Of a stretch of DNA of 64,000 nucleotides, positions 1 through 8,607 are shown piece after piece; position 1 is the stretch's first letter; every line of letters begins with the position of its first letter. The DNA is taken from contig NZ_JHZY01000004.1 in the NCBI RefSeq assembly GCF_000687915.1, forward strand, positions 1,436,001 through 1,500,000, written 5' to 3'. The notes beneath the pieces were generated by a model that worked only from the letters and a program-made list of their open reading frames with translations, searched no databases and was not told where the DNA came from. This DNA is from Leeuwenhoekiella sp. MAR_2009_132 (GTDB lineage Bacteria > Bacteroidota > Bacteroidia > Flavobacteriales > Flavobacteriaceae). The position numbers and the translations under genes are program-made.

Positions 1-785
1 ATTTCCATAGTTTATAGTTCGTTTTCCTAAGTATAGTGCAATTTTCAAATTTTAAAATATTTGTACCCCTTTTTTTGCTTTTAAAAAATTTGAAACTAGC
101 AATTAGAATTAAGGTTGAATATAAAAGTTTATATAGGTACTGATTTAGAAAATACCGAAAAATATCTCTTTGTTTAATTAAATATTAGGTGATAGGATCA
201 CTAAAGATTATTTGTTAATAGTGTTACCGCAAAATTACTTTGAAATAGTGCGCGTTAACAAGAACATTATTGTAAATACACTTAATATTCAATGAGTTAA
301 CATTTAGTTAACATGACTGTTCATAAGTTGTCATCAAAAAAGTAAAATGAAAATTGCTTTATAATTAAAAAAAAACAAAGCAGAACATGGGTAATACCAT
401 GCAAGTAAATCTTCCTATTTTTTGTATTCACTTTATGAGCAATCAAAAAGGTTATTTTTAATAAATGTTAGTAAAAACTTATCTAAAATTTTCATTTAAT
501 TAGGGTTATCAACAATTGTTAACAGCTACTTAAATTACCTTGATAATCAAAGGATTTAAGTTGTATAATGATACTCATAATACGTTTACAACTACCCATA
601 ATTAATAAAGCAAGAAATATATACCTAAACTTATACCGCTATTAACAGACTATAATAACAATCAGATTTTATTTAAATTTTAAAAAAGAAATATGATTAT
701 TATATATATTGTTAACATCTAAAATTTCAGAAAAAAAAAGAGCTCCTATTATGGAGCTCTTTTCTTATAATTTAAAAATTGATAT
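1..785. other. AT-rich gene-poor region with GTTAAC palindromes
   Basis: I see no convincing gene here. The stretch is extremely AT-rich and carries five copies of the palindrome GTTAAC (254-259, 296-301, 307-312, 518-523, 711-716) plus TTATCAACA at 506-514, one mismatch from the classical DnaA box TTATCCACA. This could be an origin-like or otherwise regulatory region. It could equally be AT-rich intergenic DNA in which such words are only moderately enriched. Short open frames (for example 24 codons from about 387) have no coding character. Confidence 0.5.
731..763 (-). terminator. Rho-independent terminator, strongest on the minus strand
   Basis: A perfect hairpin (stem AAAGAGCTCC/GGAGCTCTTT, 737-746 with 753-762, loop TATTAT). 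On the minus strand it is followed by nine U residues (A-run 731-739 on the + strand); on the + strand the tract is only TTTTCTT. The orientation fits the end of a minus-strand transcript starting above 786. Confidence 0.75.
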
Positions 786-890
786 TTAGAATTGTGAATT
801 TACGTACGTAAATACGACTATTATGCCAAGTATAAATATACTTAGAAATAAGATTAGAATTTTGTTCTTCTTGATACTGAGTATCTTCAT
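786..890 (-). CDS. possible small membrane peptide (34 aa)
   Basis: Reading the minus strand from ATG at 890 gives a 34-residue peptide. It has a basic start (MKILSIKKNK), one hydrophobic helix of about 18 residues (ILILFLSIFILGIIVVF) and a short polar tail. Positive-inside charge plus a single helix is what small membrane proteins look like. A strong minus-strand terminator lies 23 bases past its stop. No clear Shine-Dalgarno or promoter was found. A + strand frame of similar size (823-930) overlaps it but has less convincing composition. I do not recognise a family; it may not be translated. Confidence 0.3.
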   Translation of the reverse strand: MKILSIKKNKILILFLSIFILGIIVVFTYVNSQF

Positions 891-1094
891 AGGTTTACTA
901 AGAATTCATTTAGGTGTAAAATTAAGTTAATTTTAACAACTGGAAACTATTATAGATTAAGAATTGGTTACCAAACGATTAAATAAGGATTTTAGGAAGC
1001 TTATTCCACTAAGATTAACTTAAAGTTCACGTAATAGCTCCTTTAGTTTCAGCTAATAACCCTAATTTTACGAATATTAAATACAAAGCATTGA

Positions 1095-3308
1095 ATGCCA
1101 AATAAAAAAAGAAGAAGACCCACTACACAAATTGCTGACCTTTCTCAGAAAATACTTAAAATTCTAAAAAGAGAACCCGGTAAGTTATTCAACCATAAAC
1201 AAATTGCTGCTAAGCTTCAGGTAGATGATCCTAACAGTCGCAATGAGATTGTAAAAGAACTATCACAACTCACAGCTAAAAAGCATGTAGAAGAAAAAGA
1301 ACGCGGAAAATTCAGTTTTAACGCTTCCTCGCATTACCATACCGGTAAACTCGATTGTACTTCAAAAGGTGATGGTTATGTTATAGTTGAAGGTATGGAA
1401 CAGGATATTTACATTCCTAAAAATAATATGAATAAAGCCTTAAATGGCGATACGGTTAAAGTTTACGTTTATAAACAACGTAGAAGTAAAAAACACGAAG
1501 GAGAAATAGTAGAGGTAATAGAGCGTAAAACAGAGGAGTTTGTTGGCGTGATACAAATGCAAAAAAGCTTTGCCTTTGTAAATACCTCTGCAGAAGGAAA
1601 AATGCGTACCGATATTTTTGTTCCTAAAAACAAAATAGGGGACGCTAAAGATGGTGAGAAGGTTCTTGTGAAAATTGAAGACTGGCCAGAAAAAGCAGAT
1701 TCTCCTTTTGGTCGTGTAATACAAGTTCTGGGAATGCCCGGTGAGCACAATACCGAAATACATTCTATTCTTGCTCAATATGGTTTACCTCACGATTTTC
1801 CTAAAGAAGTAGAAGAATACGCAAATAATATTGATACCAGTATAAAAGAGGAAGAGATTAAAAAACGTCGCGATATGCGTGATGTTTTGACGTTTACGAT
1901 AGATCCTAAAGATGCAAAAGATTTTGATGATGCATTAAGCTTTCAAAAGTTAGAAAATGGCAATTATGAGGTAGGAATTCATATTGCAGATGTATCGCAT
2001 TATGTAGTTCCCGGTACCATTTTAGATGATGAGGCTTATGAGCGTGCAACATCGGTTTATCTGGTTGATCGCGTTGTACCTATGCTTCCTGAAATTTTAT
2101 CAAATAATGCCTGTTCTTTACGACCTAATGAAGAGAAGTACACCTTTTCTGCAGTTTTTGAATTAGATAAATCTTCAGGAAAAGTCTTAAATCAATGGTT
2201 TGGGCGTACTGTAACATATAGCGATGCACGTTTTGCTTATGAAGAGGCCCAACAAATCATAGAAACCCGGGAAGGTAATATACCTGCTGAAGTTTCTATC
2301 ACCGGTAAAGAATATACTTCGCCAGATTCTATTGTAGAAGCAACTTTAGAATTAGATAGATTAGCAAAAATTATGCGTAAACAGCGTATGAAAAACGGCG
2401 CAATCTCATTTGATAAAGTTGAAGTAAAATTTAATTTAGATGAAGATAATGAGCCTGTAGGCGTATTCTTTAAAAGTTCTAAAGATGCTAACAAGCTTAT
2501 TGAAGAATTTATGCTACTTGCAAATAAAAAAGTTGCAGAGTTTATAGGTAATCAATCTCCAAAAAAGACCTTTGTTTATCGTATTCATGATGAACCTAAT
2601 GATGAAAAACTGGCTGCGTTACAAACAATTGCAGGAAGATTTGGTTACAAAATGAATTATAAAGATCGTAAGAGTACTACAGCATCTTTAAATAATTTAC
2701 TAAGCGATGTAGCCGGTAAAAAAGAACAAAATCTTATAGATACCTTAACGATACGTACTATGAGCAAAGCGGTTTATAGTACAGATAACATAGGTCACTA
2801 CGGTTTGGCTTTTGATTATTACTCGCATTTTACTTCACCTATAAGAAGATATCCCGATGTAATGGTACATCGTTTATTACAGCATTACCTAGATCAGGGT
2901 AAATCTGCAAATGAAGAAGAGTATGAGCAAAAATGTAAGCACAGTAGTGATATGGAATATCTTGCAACAAGTGCTGAGCGTGACTCTATTAAATACATGC
3001 AGGTCAAATTTATGCAAGATCATAAAGATGAGATATTCTTAGGTGTTATATCTGGTGTTACAGAATGGGGTATTTACGTAGAGATTATAGATAATAAATG
3101 TGAGGGTATGATACGCTTGCGTGATATTAAAGGTGATCACTATGATTTTGACCAGGAGCAGTATGCTATTGTAGGCAGAAAATCAAAGCAAACAATCACT
3201 TTGGGCGATGAAGTTTATGTTAAGGTTAAAGAGGCAGATTTAGTTAAGAAACATCTTGATTTTACATTAATTGGCACAAAAGCCGAATACGAAAGTAAAG
3301 CTAAATAA
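1095..3308 (+). CDS. rnr: Ribonuclease R
   Basis: A processive 3'-5' exoribonuclease of the RNB (RNase II/R) family that degrades structured RNA, including rRNA and mRNA decay intermediates. Layout of the 737-residue protein: N-terminal winged-helix/basic region (1-70), cold-shock OB domains (about 80-220), RNB catalytic domain (about 260-590) and a C-terminal S1 domain (about 643-725). The metal-binding cluster DPKDAKDFDD sits at 270-279; D270, D276, D278 and D279 match the four catalytic aspartates of RNase II. Length is slightly shorter than the E. coli enzyme (813 aa), mainly at the C-terminus. The ATG at 1095 is the first start after a long non-coding leader, and the very basic MPNKKRRR start is typical. 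Transcribed alone or with the GIN-domain gene 59 bases downstream. Confidence 0.96.
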   Translation: MPNKKRRRPTTQIADLSQKILKILKREPGKLFNHKQIAAKLQVDDPNSRNEIVKELSQLTAKKHVEEKERGKFSFNASSHYHTGKLDCTSKGDGYVIVEGMEQDIYIPKNNMNKALNGDTVKVYVYKQRRSKKHEGEIVEVIERKTEEFVGVIQMQKSFAFVNTSAEGKMRTDIFVPKNKIGDAKDGEKVLVKIEDWPEKADSPFGRVIQVLGMPGEHNTEIHSILAQYGLPHDFPKEVEEYANNIDTSIKEEEIKKRRDMRDVLTFTIDPKDAKDFDDALSFQKLENGNYEVGIHIADVSHYVVPGTILDDEAYERATSVYLVDRVVPMLPEILSNNACSLRPNEEKYTFSAVFELDKSSGKVLNQWFGRTVTYSDARFAYEEAQQIIETREGNIPAEVSITGKEYTSPDSIVEATLELDRLAKIMRKQRMKNGAISFDKVEVKFNLDEDNEPVGVFFKSSKDANKLIEEFMLLANKKVAEFIGNQSPKKTFVYRIHDEPNDEKLAALQTIAGRFGYKMNYKDRKSTTASLNNLLSDVAGKKEQNLIDTLTIRTMSKAVYSTDNIGHYGLAFDYYSHFTSPIRRYPDVMVHRLLQHYLDQGKSANEEEYEQKCKHSSDMEYLATSAERDSIKYMQVKFMQDHKDEIFLGVISGVTEWGIYVEIIDNKCEGMIRLRDIKGDHYDFDQEQYAIVGRKSKQTITLGDEVYVKVKEADLVKKHLDFTLIGTKAEYESKAK

Positions 3309-3367
3309 CTTTTTAAAGTGTAACAATTCATAATTCCGTTTGTCTTTAGATTACAAATTTAAACAGT

Positions 3368-4039
3368 ATGAAAAATTTAATTGTGTTGTTAGTATTGCTA
3401 ACGGCGGGTGCTATTAATGCACAGGATAATGTAAAAAATATAGGTGACTTTACAGAGGTTAAAGTCTTTGACCGTATGCGGGTTAACCTTATAAAATCTT
3501 CTGAAAATAAGGTTATTTTAAAAGGAAAGGATACTGAAAATATTGAACTTATTAACAGTGATGGTGTCTTAAAAGTGCGTATGAACCTAGAAAAGATTTT
3601 TGACGGTAATGAGACCTTTGTAGAAGTTTATTACAATAATCTAAGGGTAATCGATGCAAATGAAGGTGCCCGTGTAGAAGTTAATGAGCTATTAGAGCAG
3701 AGCAGAATTGAAATACGCGTACAGGAAGGTGCTCTAGTTAAAGCAGGTCTGGATGTTGAATTTGCAGAAATGCGTGCAGTAACCGGTGGTATTATTACAG
3801 CTAAAGGTTCTGCAGAAAAGCAAAATGTAGAAATAAATACAGGTGGTATTTTTGAAGGAAAATCTTTAGAAACTACAGATACAATCTTACGTATACAAGC
3901 AGGAGGAGAGGCAGATATATTTGCACGTAGAACAGCTCAAATTAAGATCCGTGCCGGAGGTGATGTTACCGTTTATGGTAATCCTACCGAAGTTATAAAA
4001 GATAAGTTTATAGGGGGTCGTATTGACGTCGTGAAGTGA
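3368..4039 (+). CDS. Head GIN domain (DUF2807) secreted protein
   Basis: A 223-residue exported protein. Residues 1-19 form a signal peptide ending in INAQ. The mature part is the putative auto-transporter adhesin/head GIN domain (DUF2807): a beta-helix-like run of short strands with turns such as GGIITAKGS and GGDVTVYGNP. The opening segment (GDFTEVKVFDRMRVNLIKSS) is the usual family start. Function is not established; members are common in Bacteroidota envelopes. It lies 59 bases after rnr, and a TAnnTTTG element follows it for the next gene. Family call is confident, biological role unknown. Confidence 0.85.
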   Translation: MKNLIVLLVLLTAGAINAQDNVKNIGDFTEVKVFDRMRVNLIKSSENKVILKGKDTENIELINSDGVLKVRMNLEKIFDGNETFVEVYYNNLRVIDANEGARVEVNELLEQSRIEIRVQEGALVKAGLDVEFAEMRAVTGGIITAKGSAEKQNVEINTGGIFEGKSLETTDTILRIQAGGEADIFARRTAQIKIRAGGDVTVYGNPTEVIKDKFIGGRIDVVK

Positions 4040-4055
4040 TTAAAGTCAATTTAGT

Positions 4056-4063
4056 TACTTTTG
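4056..4063 (+). promoter_or_regulatory. Bacteroidota -7 element for the LysE-family gene
   Basis: TACTTTTG fits TAnnTTTG, the -7 element of the Bacteroidota primary sigma factor. It lies 24 bases before the start codon at 4088. No convincing TTG -33 element is visible at the usual spacing. Confidence 0.5.
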
Positions 4064-4087
4064 TAGCATAATGATTTTAAAATCCTA

Positions 4088-4804
4088 ATGCTACAAGATT
4101 TCTACTCTGCCATACCTCTCGGTTTTTTACTTGCCTTTCTCGTAGGACCGGTATTTTTTGTATTGCTAGAAACAGCTGCTTTAAAGGGATTTAGAGCGGC
4201 TTTTATTTTTGATATAGGCGTCGTTGTTGCAGATATTACATTTATTCTCATTGCTTATTTTAGCACAAATCAACTTCTTGCAAAATTAAAAGATGATCCC
4301 GCACTTTTTATTTTTGGAGGTATGCTCCTGGCTATGTATGGTGTTATTTCTTTTTTAAGAGTAAAAAATAATAAACTTGAAGACGACGAGCATCCTACTG
4401 TGGTTATGAGTAAACGTAATTATCTAGGCCTTATGGTTAAAGGTTTTTTACTCAATTTTATAAACATAGGTGTACTCGGTTTTTGGTTAGTAATTTTAAT
4501 ATCTGCTGGTCCTGCTTTAGATATGAATTCAGATCGTCTTCTTATTTTCTTCGCAGGTATTTTAGGTACTTATTTATTAACTGACGTCTTTAAAATTCTT
4601 CTTGCAAAAAAATTAAGAAGTAAGCTTACACCCACACGAATCTCTATTATTAAAAGAAGTATTAGTGTTTTGATGTTTGTTTTTGGATTAATATTAATTT
4701 CTAAGGGAATGTTTCCTGCAAAGATTGAGCAAATTGAAAAGCGAATAGAAGAGATTGCTCCAGAGGGTCAATTTAATATTAATGGTGACTCAATTACTTT
4801 ATAA
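4088..4804 (+). CDS. LysE-family amino-acid exporter
   Basis: A 238-residue inner-membrane protein of the LysE/RhtB translocator family, which exports amino acids or related metabolites. The N-terminus has the family signature: hydrophobic helix, GFLLAFLVGPVFFVLLETAAL, then a second helix. About six transmembrane segments can be traced (near 10-30, 38-60, 72-90, 115-135, 148-168, 188-208). The C-terminus ends in a charged tail (KIEQIEKRIEEIAPEG). Substrate cannot be deduced. Its own -7 element at 4056-4063 suggests independent transcription. The terminator at 4873-4899 may also stop this transcript. Confidence 0.85.
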   Translation: MLQDFYSAIPLGFLLAFLVGPVFFVLLETAALKGFRAAFIFDIGVVVADITFILIAYFSTNQLLAKLKDDPALFIFGGMLLAMYGVISFLRVKNNKLEDDEHPTVVMSKRNYLGLMVKGFLLNFINIGVLGFWLVILISAGPALDMNSDRLLIFFAGILGTYLLTDVFKILLAKKLRSKLTPTRISIIKRSISVLMFVFGLILISKGMFPAKIEQIEKRIEEIAPEGQFNINGDSITL

Positions 4805-4872
4805 TTAACTTTATACCTATCCCGAAGTTTTGGGATTACGGCTATAACATTTTCATAAATTGTAGAATAAAA

Positions 4873-4899
4873 AAAGACCCTTCACTATGAAGGGTCTTT
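4873..4899 (-). terminator. Terminator for tRNA-Cys (possibly bidirectional)
   Basis: Perfect 11-bp hairpin AAAGACCCTTC/GAAGGGTCTTT with loop ACTAT. On the minus strand it is followed by a U-rich tract (TTTTTTATTC on that strand), directly downstream of the tRNA. On the + strand it could also end the LysE-family transcript. Confidence 0.8.
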
Positions 4900-4903
4900 G
4901 TTG

Positions 4904-4974
4904 AGGTGTCGAGCGGATTCGAACCGCTGTAGCAGCTTTTGCAGAGCTGAGCCTAGCCACTCGGCCACGACACC
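4904..4974 (-). tRNA. tRNA-Cys (GCA)
   Basis: A 71-nt cloverleaf on the minus strand: acceptor arms GGTGTCG and CGACACC, D-arm beginning TGGCCGAGTGG, anticodon stem-loop CTCTGCAAAAG with anticodon GCA, and T-arm GCGGTTCGAATCCGC. The discriminator base is T and the 3' CCA is not encoded. A hairpin terminator follows immediately, so it appears to be a single-tRNA transcript. Confidence 0.95.
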
Positions 4975-5024
4975 TTTTTGAATCGGTGTGCAAATTTAAG
5001 GTTTTTCTTTAGATATGAAAGCGA

Positions 5025-5381
5025 TTATTGCTTTTTAGTCATAGAAACCCCTACAGAAGCAACATCTCCTCCTATGGGAGGGTTGATTTTTCGTACGGTT
5101 ACCGTTGCTTTTTGAAGTTCATAAATTTCTTTAAATGAGCGATCTAAAATACGTTGACATACATGTTCAAGAAGCTTTGAACGTTCTGCCATTTCCTCTT
5201 TAATTATTTTATTTAAATGCACATAATCTACAGTGTCACTAAGGTTATCTGTATTTGCAGGCGTTTTTAAATCTGTTTTTATTTTTAAATCTACATAGTA
5301 ATCAGAACCTATTTGGCCTTCTTCAATAAGGCAGCCATGATAGGCATATACTTTTACTTTATTCAGTTTTATAATTCCCAT
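5025..5381 (-). CDS. folB: Dihydroneopterin aldolase
   Basis: Folate pathway enzyme that converts 7,8-dihydroneopterin to 6-hydroxymethyl-7,8-dihydropterin and glycolaldehyde. The 118-residue length is normal for FolB. Visible signatures: the start IIKLNKVKVYAYHGCLIEE, where YHG is the conserved Y/F-x-H-G region; the DTVDYVHL segment; and the C-terminal strand ATVTVRKINPPIGGDVASVGV, with the family K-x-x-P-P motif. It lies upstream of tRNA-Cys on the same strand, 51 bases away, but the tRNA is more likely transcribed separately. ATG at 5381 is the natural start. Confidence 0.93.
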   Translation of the reverse strand: MGIIKLNKVKVYAYHGCLIEEGQIGSDYYVDLKIKTDLKTPANTDNLSDTVDYVHLNKIIKEEMAERSKLLEHVCQRILDRSFKEIYELQKATVTVRKINPPIGGDVASVGVSMTKKQ

Positions 5382-5612
5382 AAGGCTTAAATAGTTTAAT
5401 CGTTTTTTAAATAACTATTTATTTAAATAATTTCAATAGAATACATTTAATTGTACTAGTTATTATATCTAAAAACGCTATATACAGTGGTAAAGATATT
5501 ATTTCTGATTAATTGAAAGGCTAGAATTAGGCTGCTTTAAATAGAATACTTTAAACGCTCTTAGACGTGTATTTTTAGTAATTTTACACCTTCATACAGC
5601 ACAGATTATACA

Positions 5613-7643
5613 ATGGCAGAAGATTATGTAGCGCTCAATTTTTTAGAGCAAATAGTAGAAGAGGATATTAATAACGGATTTTCAAAAGAAAAACTGCGTT
5701 TTAGATTTCCACCAGAGCCTAATGGCTATTTACACATAGGTCACAGTAAGGCCATCTGTATAAGCTTTGGTCTTGGAGAGACGTATAATGCGCCTGTAAA
5801 TCTTAGATTTGATGATACTAACCCATCTAAAGAAGAGCAGGAATATGTAGATGCTATTCAGGAAGATATTAAATGGTTAGGCTATACCTGGGATAAAGTT
5901 TGTTATTCTTCAGATTACTTTCAGCAATTGTATGATTGGGCAGTTCAGCTAATTAAAGAAGGTAAAGCGTATATAGACTCTCAGTCTAGTGAGGCCATGG
6001 CCTTGCAAAAAGGAACGCCAACAGAACCTGGTACAAACAGTCCGTATAGAGATCGTTCGGTAGCAGAAAATCTCGAGCTTTTTGAAGGTATGAAACGTGG
6101 TGATTTTGCTGAAGGTGTACATATACTTCGTGCAAAAATTGATATGAAATCTCCTAATATGTTATTAAGGGATCCCATTATGTATCGCGTTATTAACAAA
6201 GCACATCATCGTACCGGTACTGCATGGAATATTTATCCTATGTACGACTGGGCACATGGTGAGAGTGATTACCTGGAGCAAATTTCACACAGTTTATGTT
6301 CATTAGAATTTAAGCCGCACAGACCACTATACGAGTGGTTTGTAGATAATATTTATACAACTGGTGTTAAGCCAAAACAACGCGAATTTGCACGGTTGAA
6401 CCTGAGTTACACCATTATGAGTAAGCGTAAGTTGCTTAAACTTGTTGAAGAAGGTATTGTAAGCGGCTGGGATGATCCAAGAATGCCTACAATTTCTGGT
6501 TTGCGCAGAAGAGGTTATACACCGGCTTCTATACGTAATTTTATAGATACAGTAGGGGTTGCAAAGCGTGATAATGTAATTGATGTTTCTTTACTTGAGT
6601 TTAATATTCGGGAAGATCTCAATAAAACAGCTCCTCGTGTAATGGCTGTTTTAGATCCTGTTAAACTTATAATAGATAATTATCCTGACGATCAAGTAGA
6701 ATGGCTTGATGCCGAAAATAATCAGGAAGATGAGAGTGCAGGTTTTAGAAAAGTACCTTTTTCTAAAGAACTTTACATTGAACGAGATGATTTTAAAGAG
6801 TCTGCAAATAGTAAATATTTTAGGCTTAGTCTAGGTAAAGAAGTTAGATTAAAGAATGCCTATATCATCAAAGGAGAATCTGTAGTTAAGGATGCTTCTG
6901 GTACCATTACAGAAATTCACTGTACATACGATCCAGACTCACAGAGTGGAAGTGGTACAGAAGCGAGTTTACGCAAGGTTAAGGGTACATTGCATTGGGT
7001 TTCAATAGAACATGCCATTAAAGCAGAAATACGTCTTTACGATCGTTTATTTAATCACGAGTCTCCAGATGGTGATAAAGAGGTAGATTTTATGCATTAC
7101 TTAAATCCAGAATCTTTAGAAGTTATAACTGGTTATTTAGAACCAAGCCTTAAAGATGTTAAGCCTTTAGATATTTTTCAATTTCAACGTATGGGATATT
7201 TTAACGTAGATAAAGAAAGTACTACAGAAAAACTCATTTTTAATAAAACGGTAGGATTAAGAGATACGTGGGCAAAAGCTGAATCTAAAGTGGCAAACCC
7301 TACTCAACAGAAAACTGCACCTGTTAAGCAAATACCACAACTTCCTGCTTTAAATGAAATTAAAAAAATAGGTAAAAAATTAGGTCAGTTGCCTGATGAA
7401 AAGCGTTTAAAAAGTGTTTCTCAAATACAGGAATTGGCTAAAAATGTTGACTTTGAAGAATTAAAAGAGTTGTTTAATACTTCAGCAAAAAAGATAGGTA
7501 CCCGTTTAGCTGTTTTAGAAACTTTAATAGTACTTATTAAAACAGAAAAAGTATCTAGTAATCAAATTGATGTAGCCACTTATCTTGAAGAAATGAAAAC
7601 TTCTGGTGACAGTCTTTTAGAACAAGCGGTTGAGAAACTCTAA
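5613..7643 (+). CDS. glnS: Glutaminyl-tRNA synthetase with C-terminal extension
   Basis: Class I aminoacyl-tRNA synthetase that charges tRNA-Gln with glutamine and ATP. The Rossmann signature PEPNGYLHIGHSK has HIGH at 41-44, and the KMSKS-like loop is IMSKRK (MSKRK at 269-273). The GlnRS-specific PMYDWAHGESDYLEQISHSLCSLEF and the beta-barrel anticodon domains follow (about 340-565). The protein is 676 residues, about 110 longer than typical GlnRS. A proline-rich linker (about 567-585) leads into an all-helical tail (about 585-676) ending DSLLEQAVEKL. This is an added domain in the position where some GlnRS carry YqeY-like tRNA-binding modules; I cannot show that homology by eye. Presence of GlnRS implies direct Gln-tRNA charging in this organism. 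Confidence 0.95.
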   Translation: MAEDYVALNFLEQIVEEDINNGFSKEKLRFRFPPEPNGYLHIGHSKAICISFGLGETYNAPVNLRFDDTNPSKEEQEYVDAIQEDIKWLGYTWDKVCYSSDYFQQLYDWAVQLIKEGKAYIDSQSSEAMALQKGTPTEPGTNSPYRDRSVAENLELFEGMKRGDFAEGVHILRAKIDMKSPNMLLRDPIMYRVINKAHHRTGTAWNIYPMYDWAHGESDYLEQISHSLCSLEFKPHRPLYEWFVDNIYTTGVKPKQREFARLNLSYTIMSKRKLLKLVEEGIVSGWDDPRMPTISGLRRRGYTPASIRNFIDTVGVAKRDNVIDVSLLEFNIREDLNKTAPRVMAVLDPVKLIIDNYPDDQVEWLDAENNQEDESAGFRKVPFSKELYIERDDFKESANSKYFRLSLGKEVRLKNAYIIKGESVVKDASGTITEIHCTYDPDSQSGSGTEASLRKVKGTLHWVSIEHAIKAEIRLYDRLFNHESPDGDKEVDFMHYLNPESLEVITGYLEPSLKDVKPLDIFQFQRMGYFNVDKESTTEKLIFNKTVGLRDTWAKAESKVANPTQQKTAPVKQIPQLPALNEIKKIGKKLGQLPDEKRLKSVSQIQELAKNVDFEELKELFNTSAKKIGTRLAVLETLIVLIKTEKVSSNQIDVATYLEEMKTSGDSLLEQAVEKL

Positions 7644-7746
7644 TTTTAAGCTGAGTATTCTGAATATATGCTTTTTTTAGCATTACTTTAAGGTTAACAG
7701 TCGATTTATTAACCGGTTATTAACGGAGATTAGCATTAAACAATAC

Positions 7747-7754
7747 TAATTTTG
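7747..7754 (+). promoter_or_regulatory. -7 element for the YtxH operon
   Basis: TAATTTTG matches TAnnTTTG, 22 bases before the ATG at 7777. It would start the three-gene YtxH/holin-like transcript. Confidence 0.5.
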
Positions 7755-7776
7755 ATTGTAACAAAAATCTATAACC

Positions 7777-8151
7777 ATGTCAAAAACAGGAAATACCATT
7801 TTAGCACTTATAACAGGAGCAGCAATAGGAGCGGGATTAGGCTTATTATATGCACCGGAAAGTGGTGATAAAACCAGAAAGAAAATTTCTAAAAATGCTA
7901 AAGAAGCAAAGAAGAAATTAGAGCAACAGATTAATGAAACTTCAGAAAATCTTACTGCATCAGCTAAACAAGCTAAAAAGTCATTTGATGCTAAATTAGA
8001 AGATACGCTAAAAACAGCAAGTACTAAGGCAGATGATATTTTAGTAACTATGGAGCGTAAATTAGAAGAGCTTAGATCTAAAAATGCTAAGACAGCTAAT
8101 AAAGTGGTTGATGAAGTTAAAGATATAGATGTTCCAACCGCAAAAGTATAA
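7777..8151 (+). CDS. YtxH domain-containing protein
   Basis: A 124-residue protein with one glycine-rich N-terminal membrane segment (ILALITGAAIGAGLGLLYAPESG) followed by a long lysine/alanine-rich amphipathic helix. This is the YtxH (gas vesicle GvpP-like) layout, found in small stress-related envelope proteins. The segment ending LYAPESGDKTRKKI is the family hallmark. It heads an operon with a holin-superfamily membrane protein and a small basic protein. That order resembles yqjD-yqjE-yqjK of enterobacteria. Function is unproven; a general-stress membrane role is inferred from family and context. Confidence 0.85.
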   Translation: MSKTGNTILALITGAAIGAGLGLLYAPESGDKTRKKISKNAKEAKKKLEQQINETSENLTASAKQAKKSFDAKLEDTLKTASTKADDILVTMERKLEELRSKNAKTANKVVDEVKDIDVPTAKV

Positions 8152-8157
8152 GCGGTA

Positions 8158-8607
8158 ATGTCTATATTCAACATTTCAAAACATATAAATACAGTAGCAG
8201 ATGATGCTAAAAAGTATCTAGATAGTAGTATTGAATTTTACAAACTAGATCTTTTTAAAAAATCTATGAGTGGTGCCGTTTCACTAGTAAATTTATTAGT
8301 TACAGGTAGCATCTTTATGATTTTTATCCTTTTTGTTTCGGTTGGATTAGCAATTATAATTGGCGAGTCTTTAGGTAGCGTAAGTTATGGTTACTTTATA
8401 ATGGGTGGCTTTTATTTACTTGTTTTTTTACTCTACCGTACTTTTGGGAAACCTATCATTACAAAAATTGTTCTTACTAAGTATTCTAAGATCTTTTTTC
8501 ACGATGATGACGATATACAGGTAAGTGAACAGTTTAAACAAGCTGAAACCCCTGCTACATACAATCAAAATTTAGAACCAATACGCGAGGCTCATGAAAG
8601 TTTATAA
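8158..8607 (+). CDS. Holin-superfamily (YqjE-like) membrane protein
   Basis: A 149-residue membrane protein with an amphipathic N-terminal region, two long hydrophobic helices (about 45-70 and 78-98) and a hydrophilic acidic tail with FFHDDDDIQVSEQ. The two-helix pattern with short basic loops fits the phage holin superfamily III/YqjE group, which in bacteria is chromosomal and not phage-borne. The start codon lies 6 bases after the YtxH gene and the 3' end overlaps the next gene by 14 bases, so the three genes are co-translated. A genuine lysis role is unlikely because no phage genes are nearby. Confidence 0.7.
   Translation: MSIFNISKHINTVADDAKKYLDSSIEFYKLDLFKKSMSGAVSLVNLLVTGSIFMIFILFVSVGLAIIIGESLGSVSYGYFIMGGFYLLVFLLYRTFGKPIITKIVLTKYSKIFFHDDDDIQVSEQFKQAETPATYNQNLEPIREAHESL

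Noticed and set aside
387..461. 24-codon open frame on the + strand in the left gene-free region
   Set aside because: No ribosome binding site, no coding composition and no hydrophobic or signal pattern.
823..930. 35-codon + strand frame (MPSINILRNK...) overlapping the minus-strand micro-ORF
   Set aside because: It mirrors the minus frame, and the nearest terminator lies upstream of it; the minus frame has the better charge pattern and terminator.
8158..8607. Holin-like gene as evidence of a prophage
   Set aside because: No other phage genes nearby; the context is the YtxH stress cassette.
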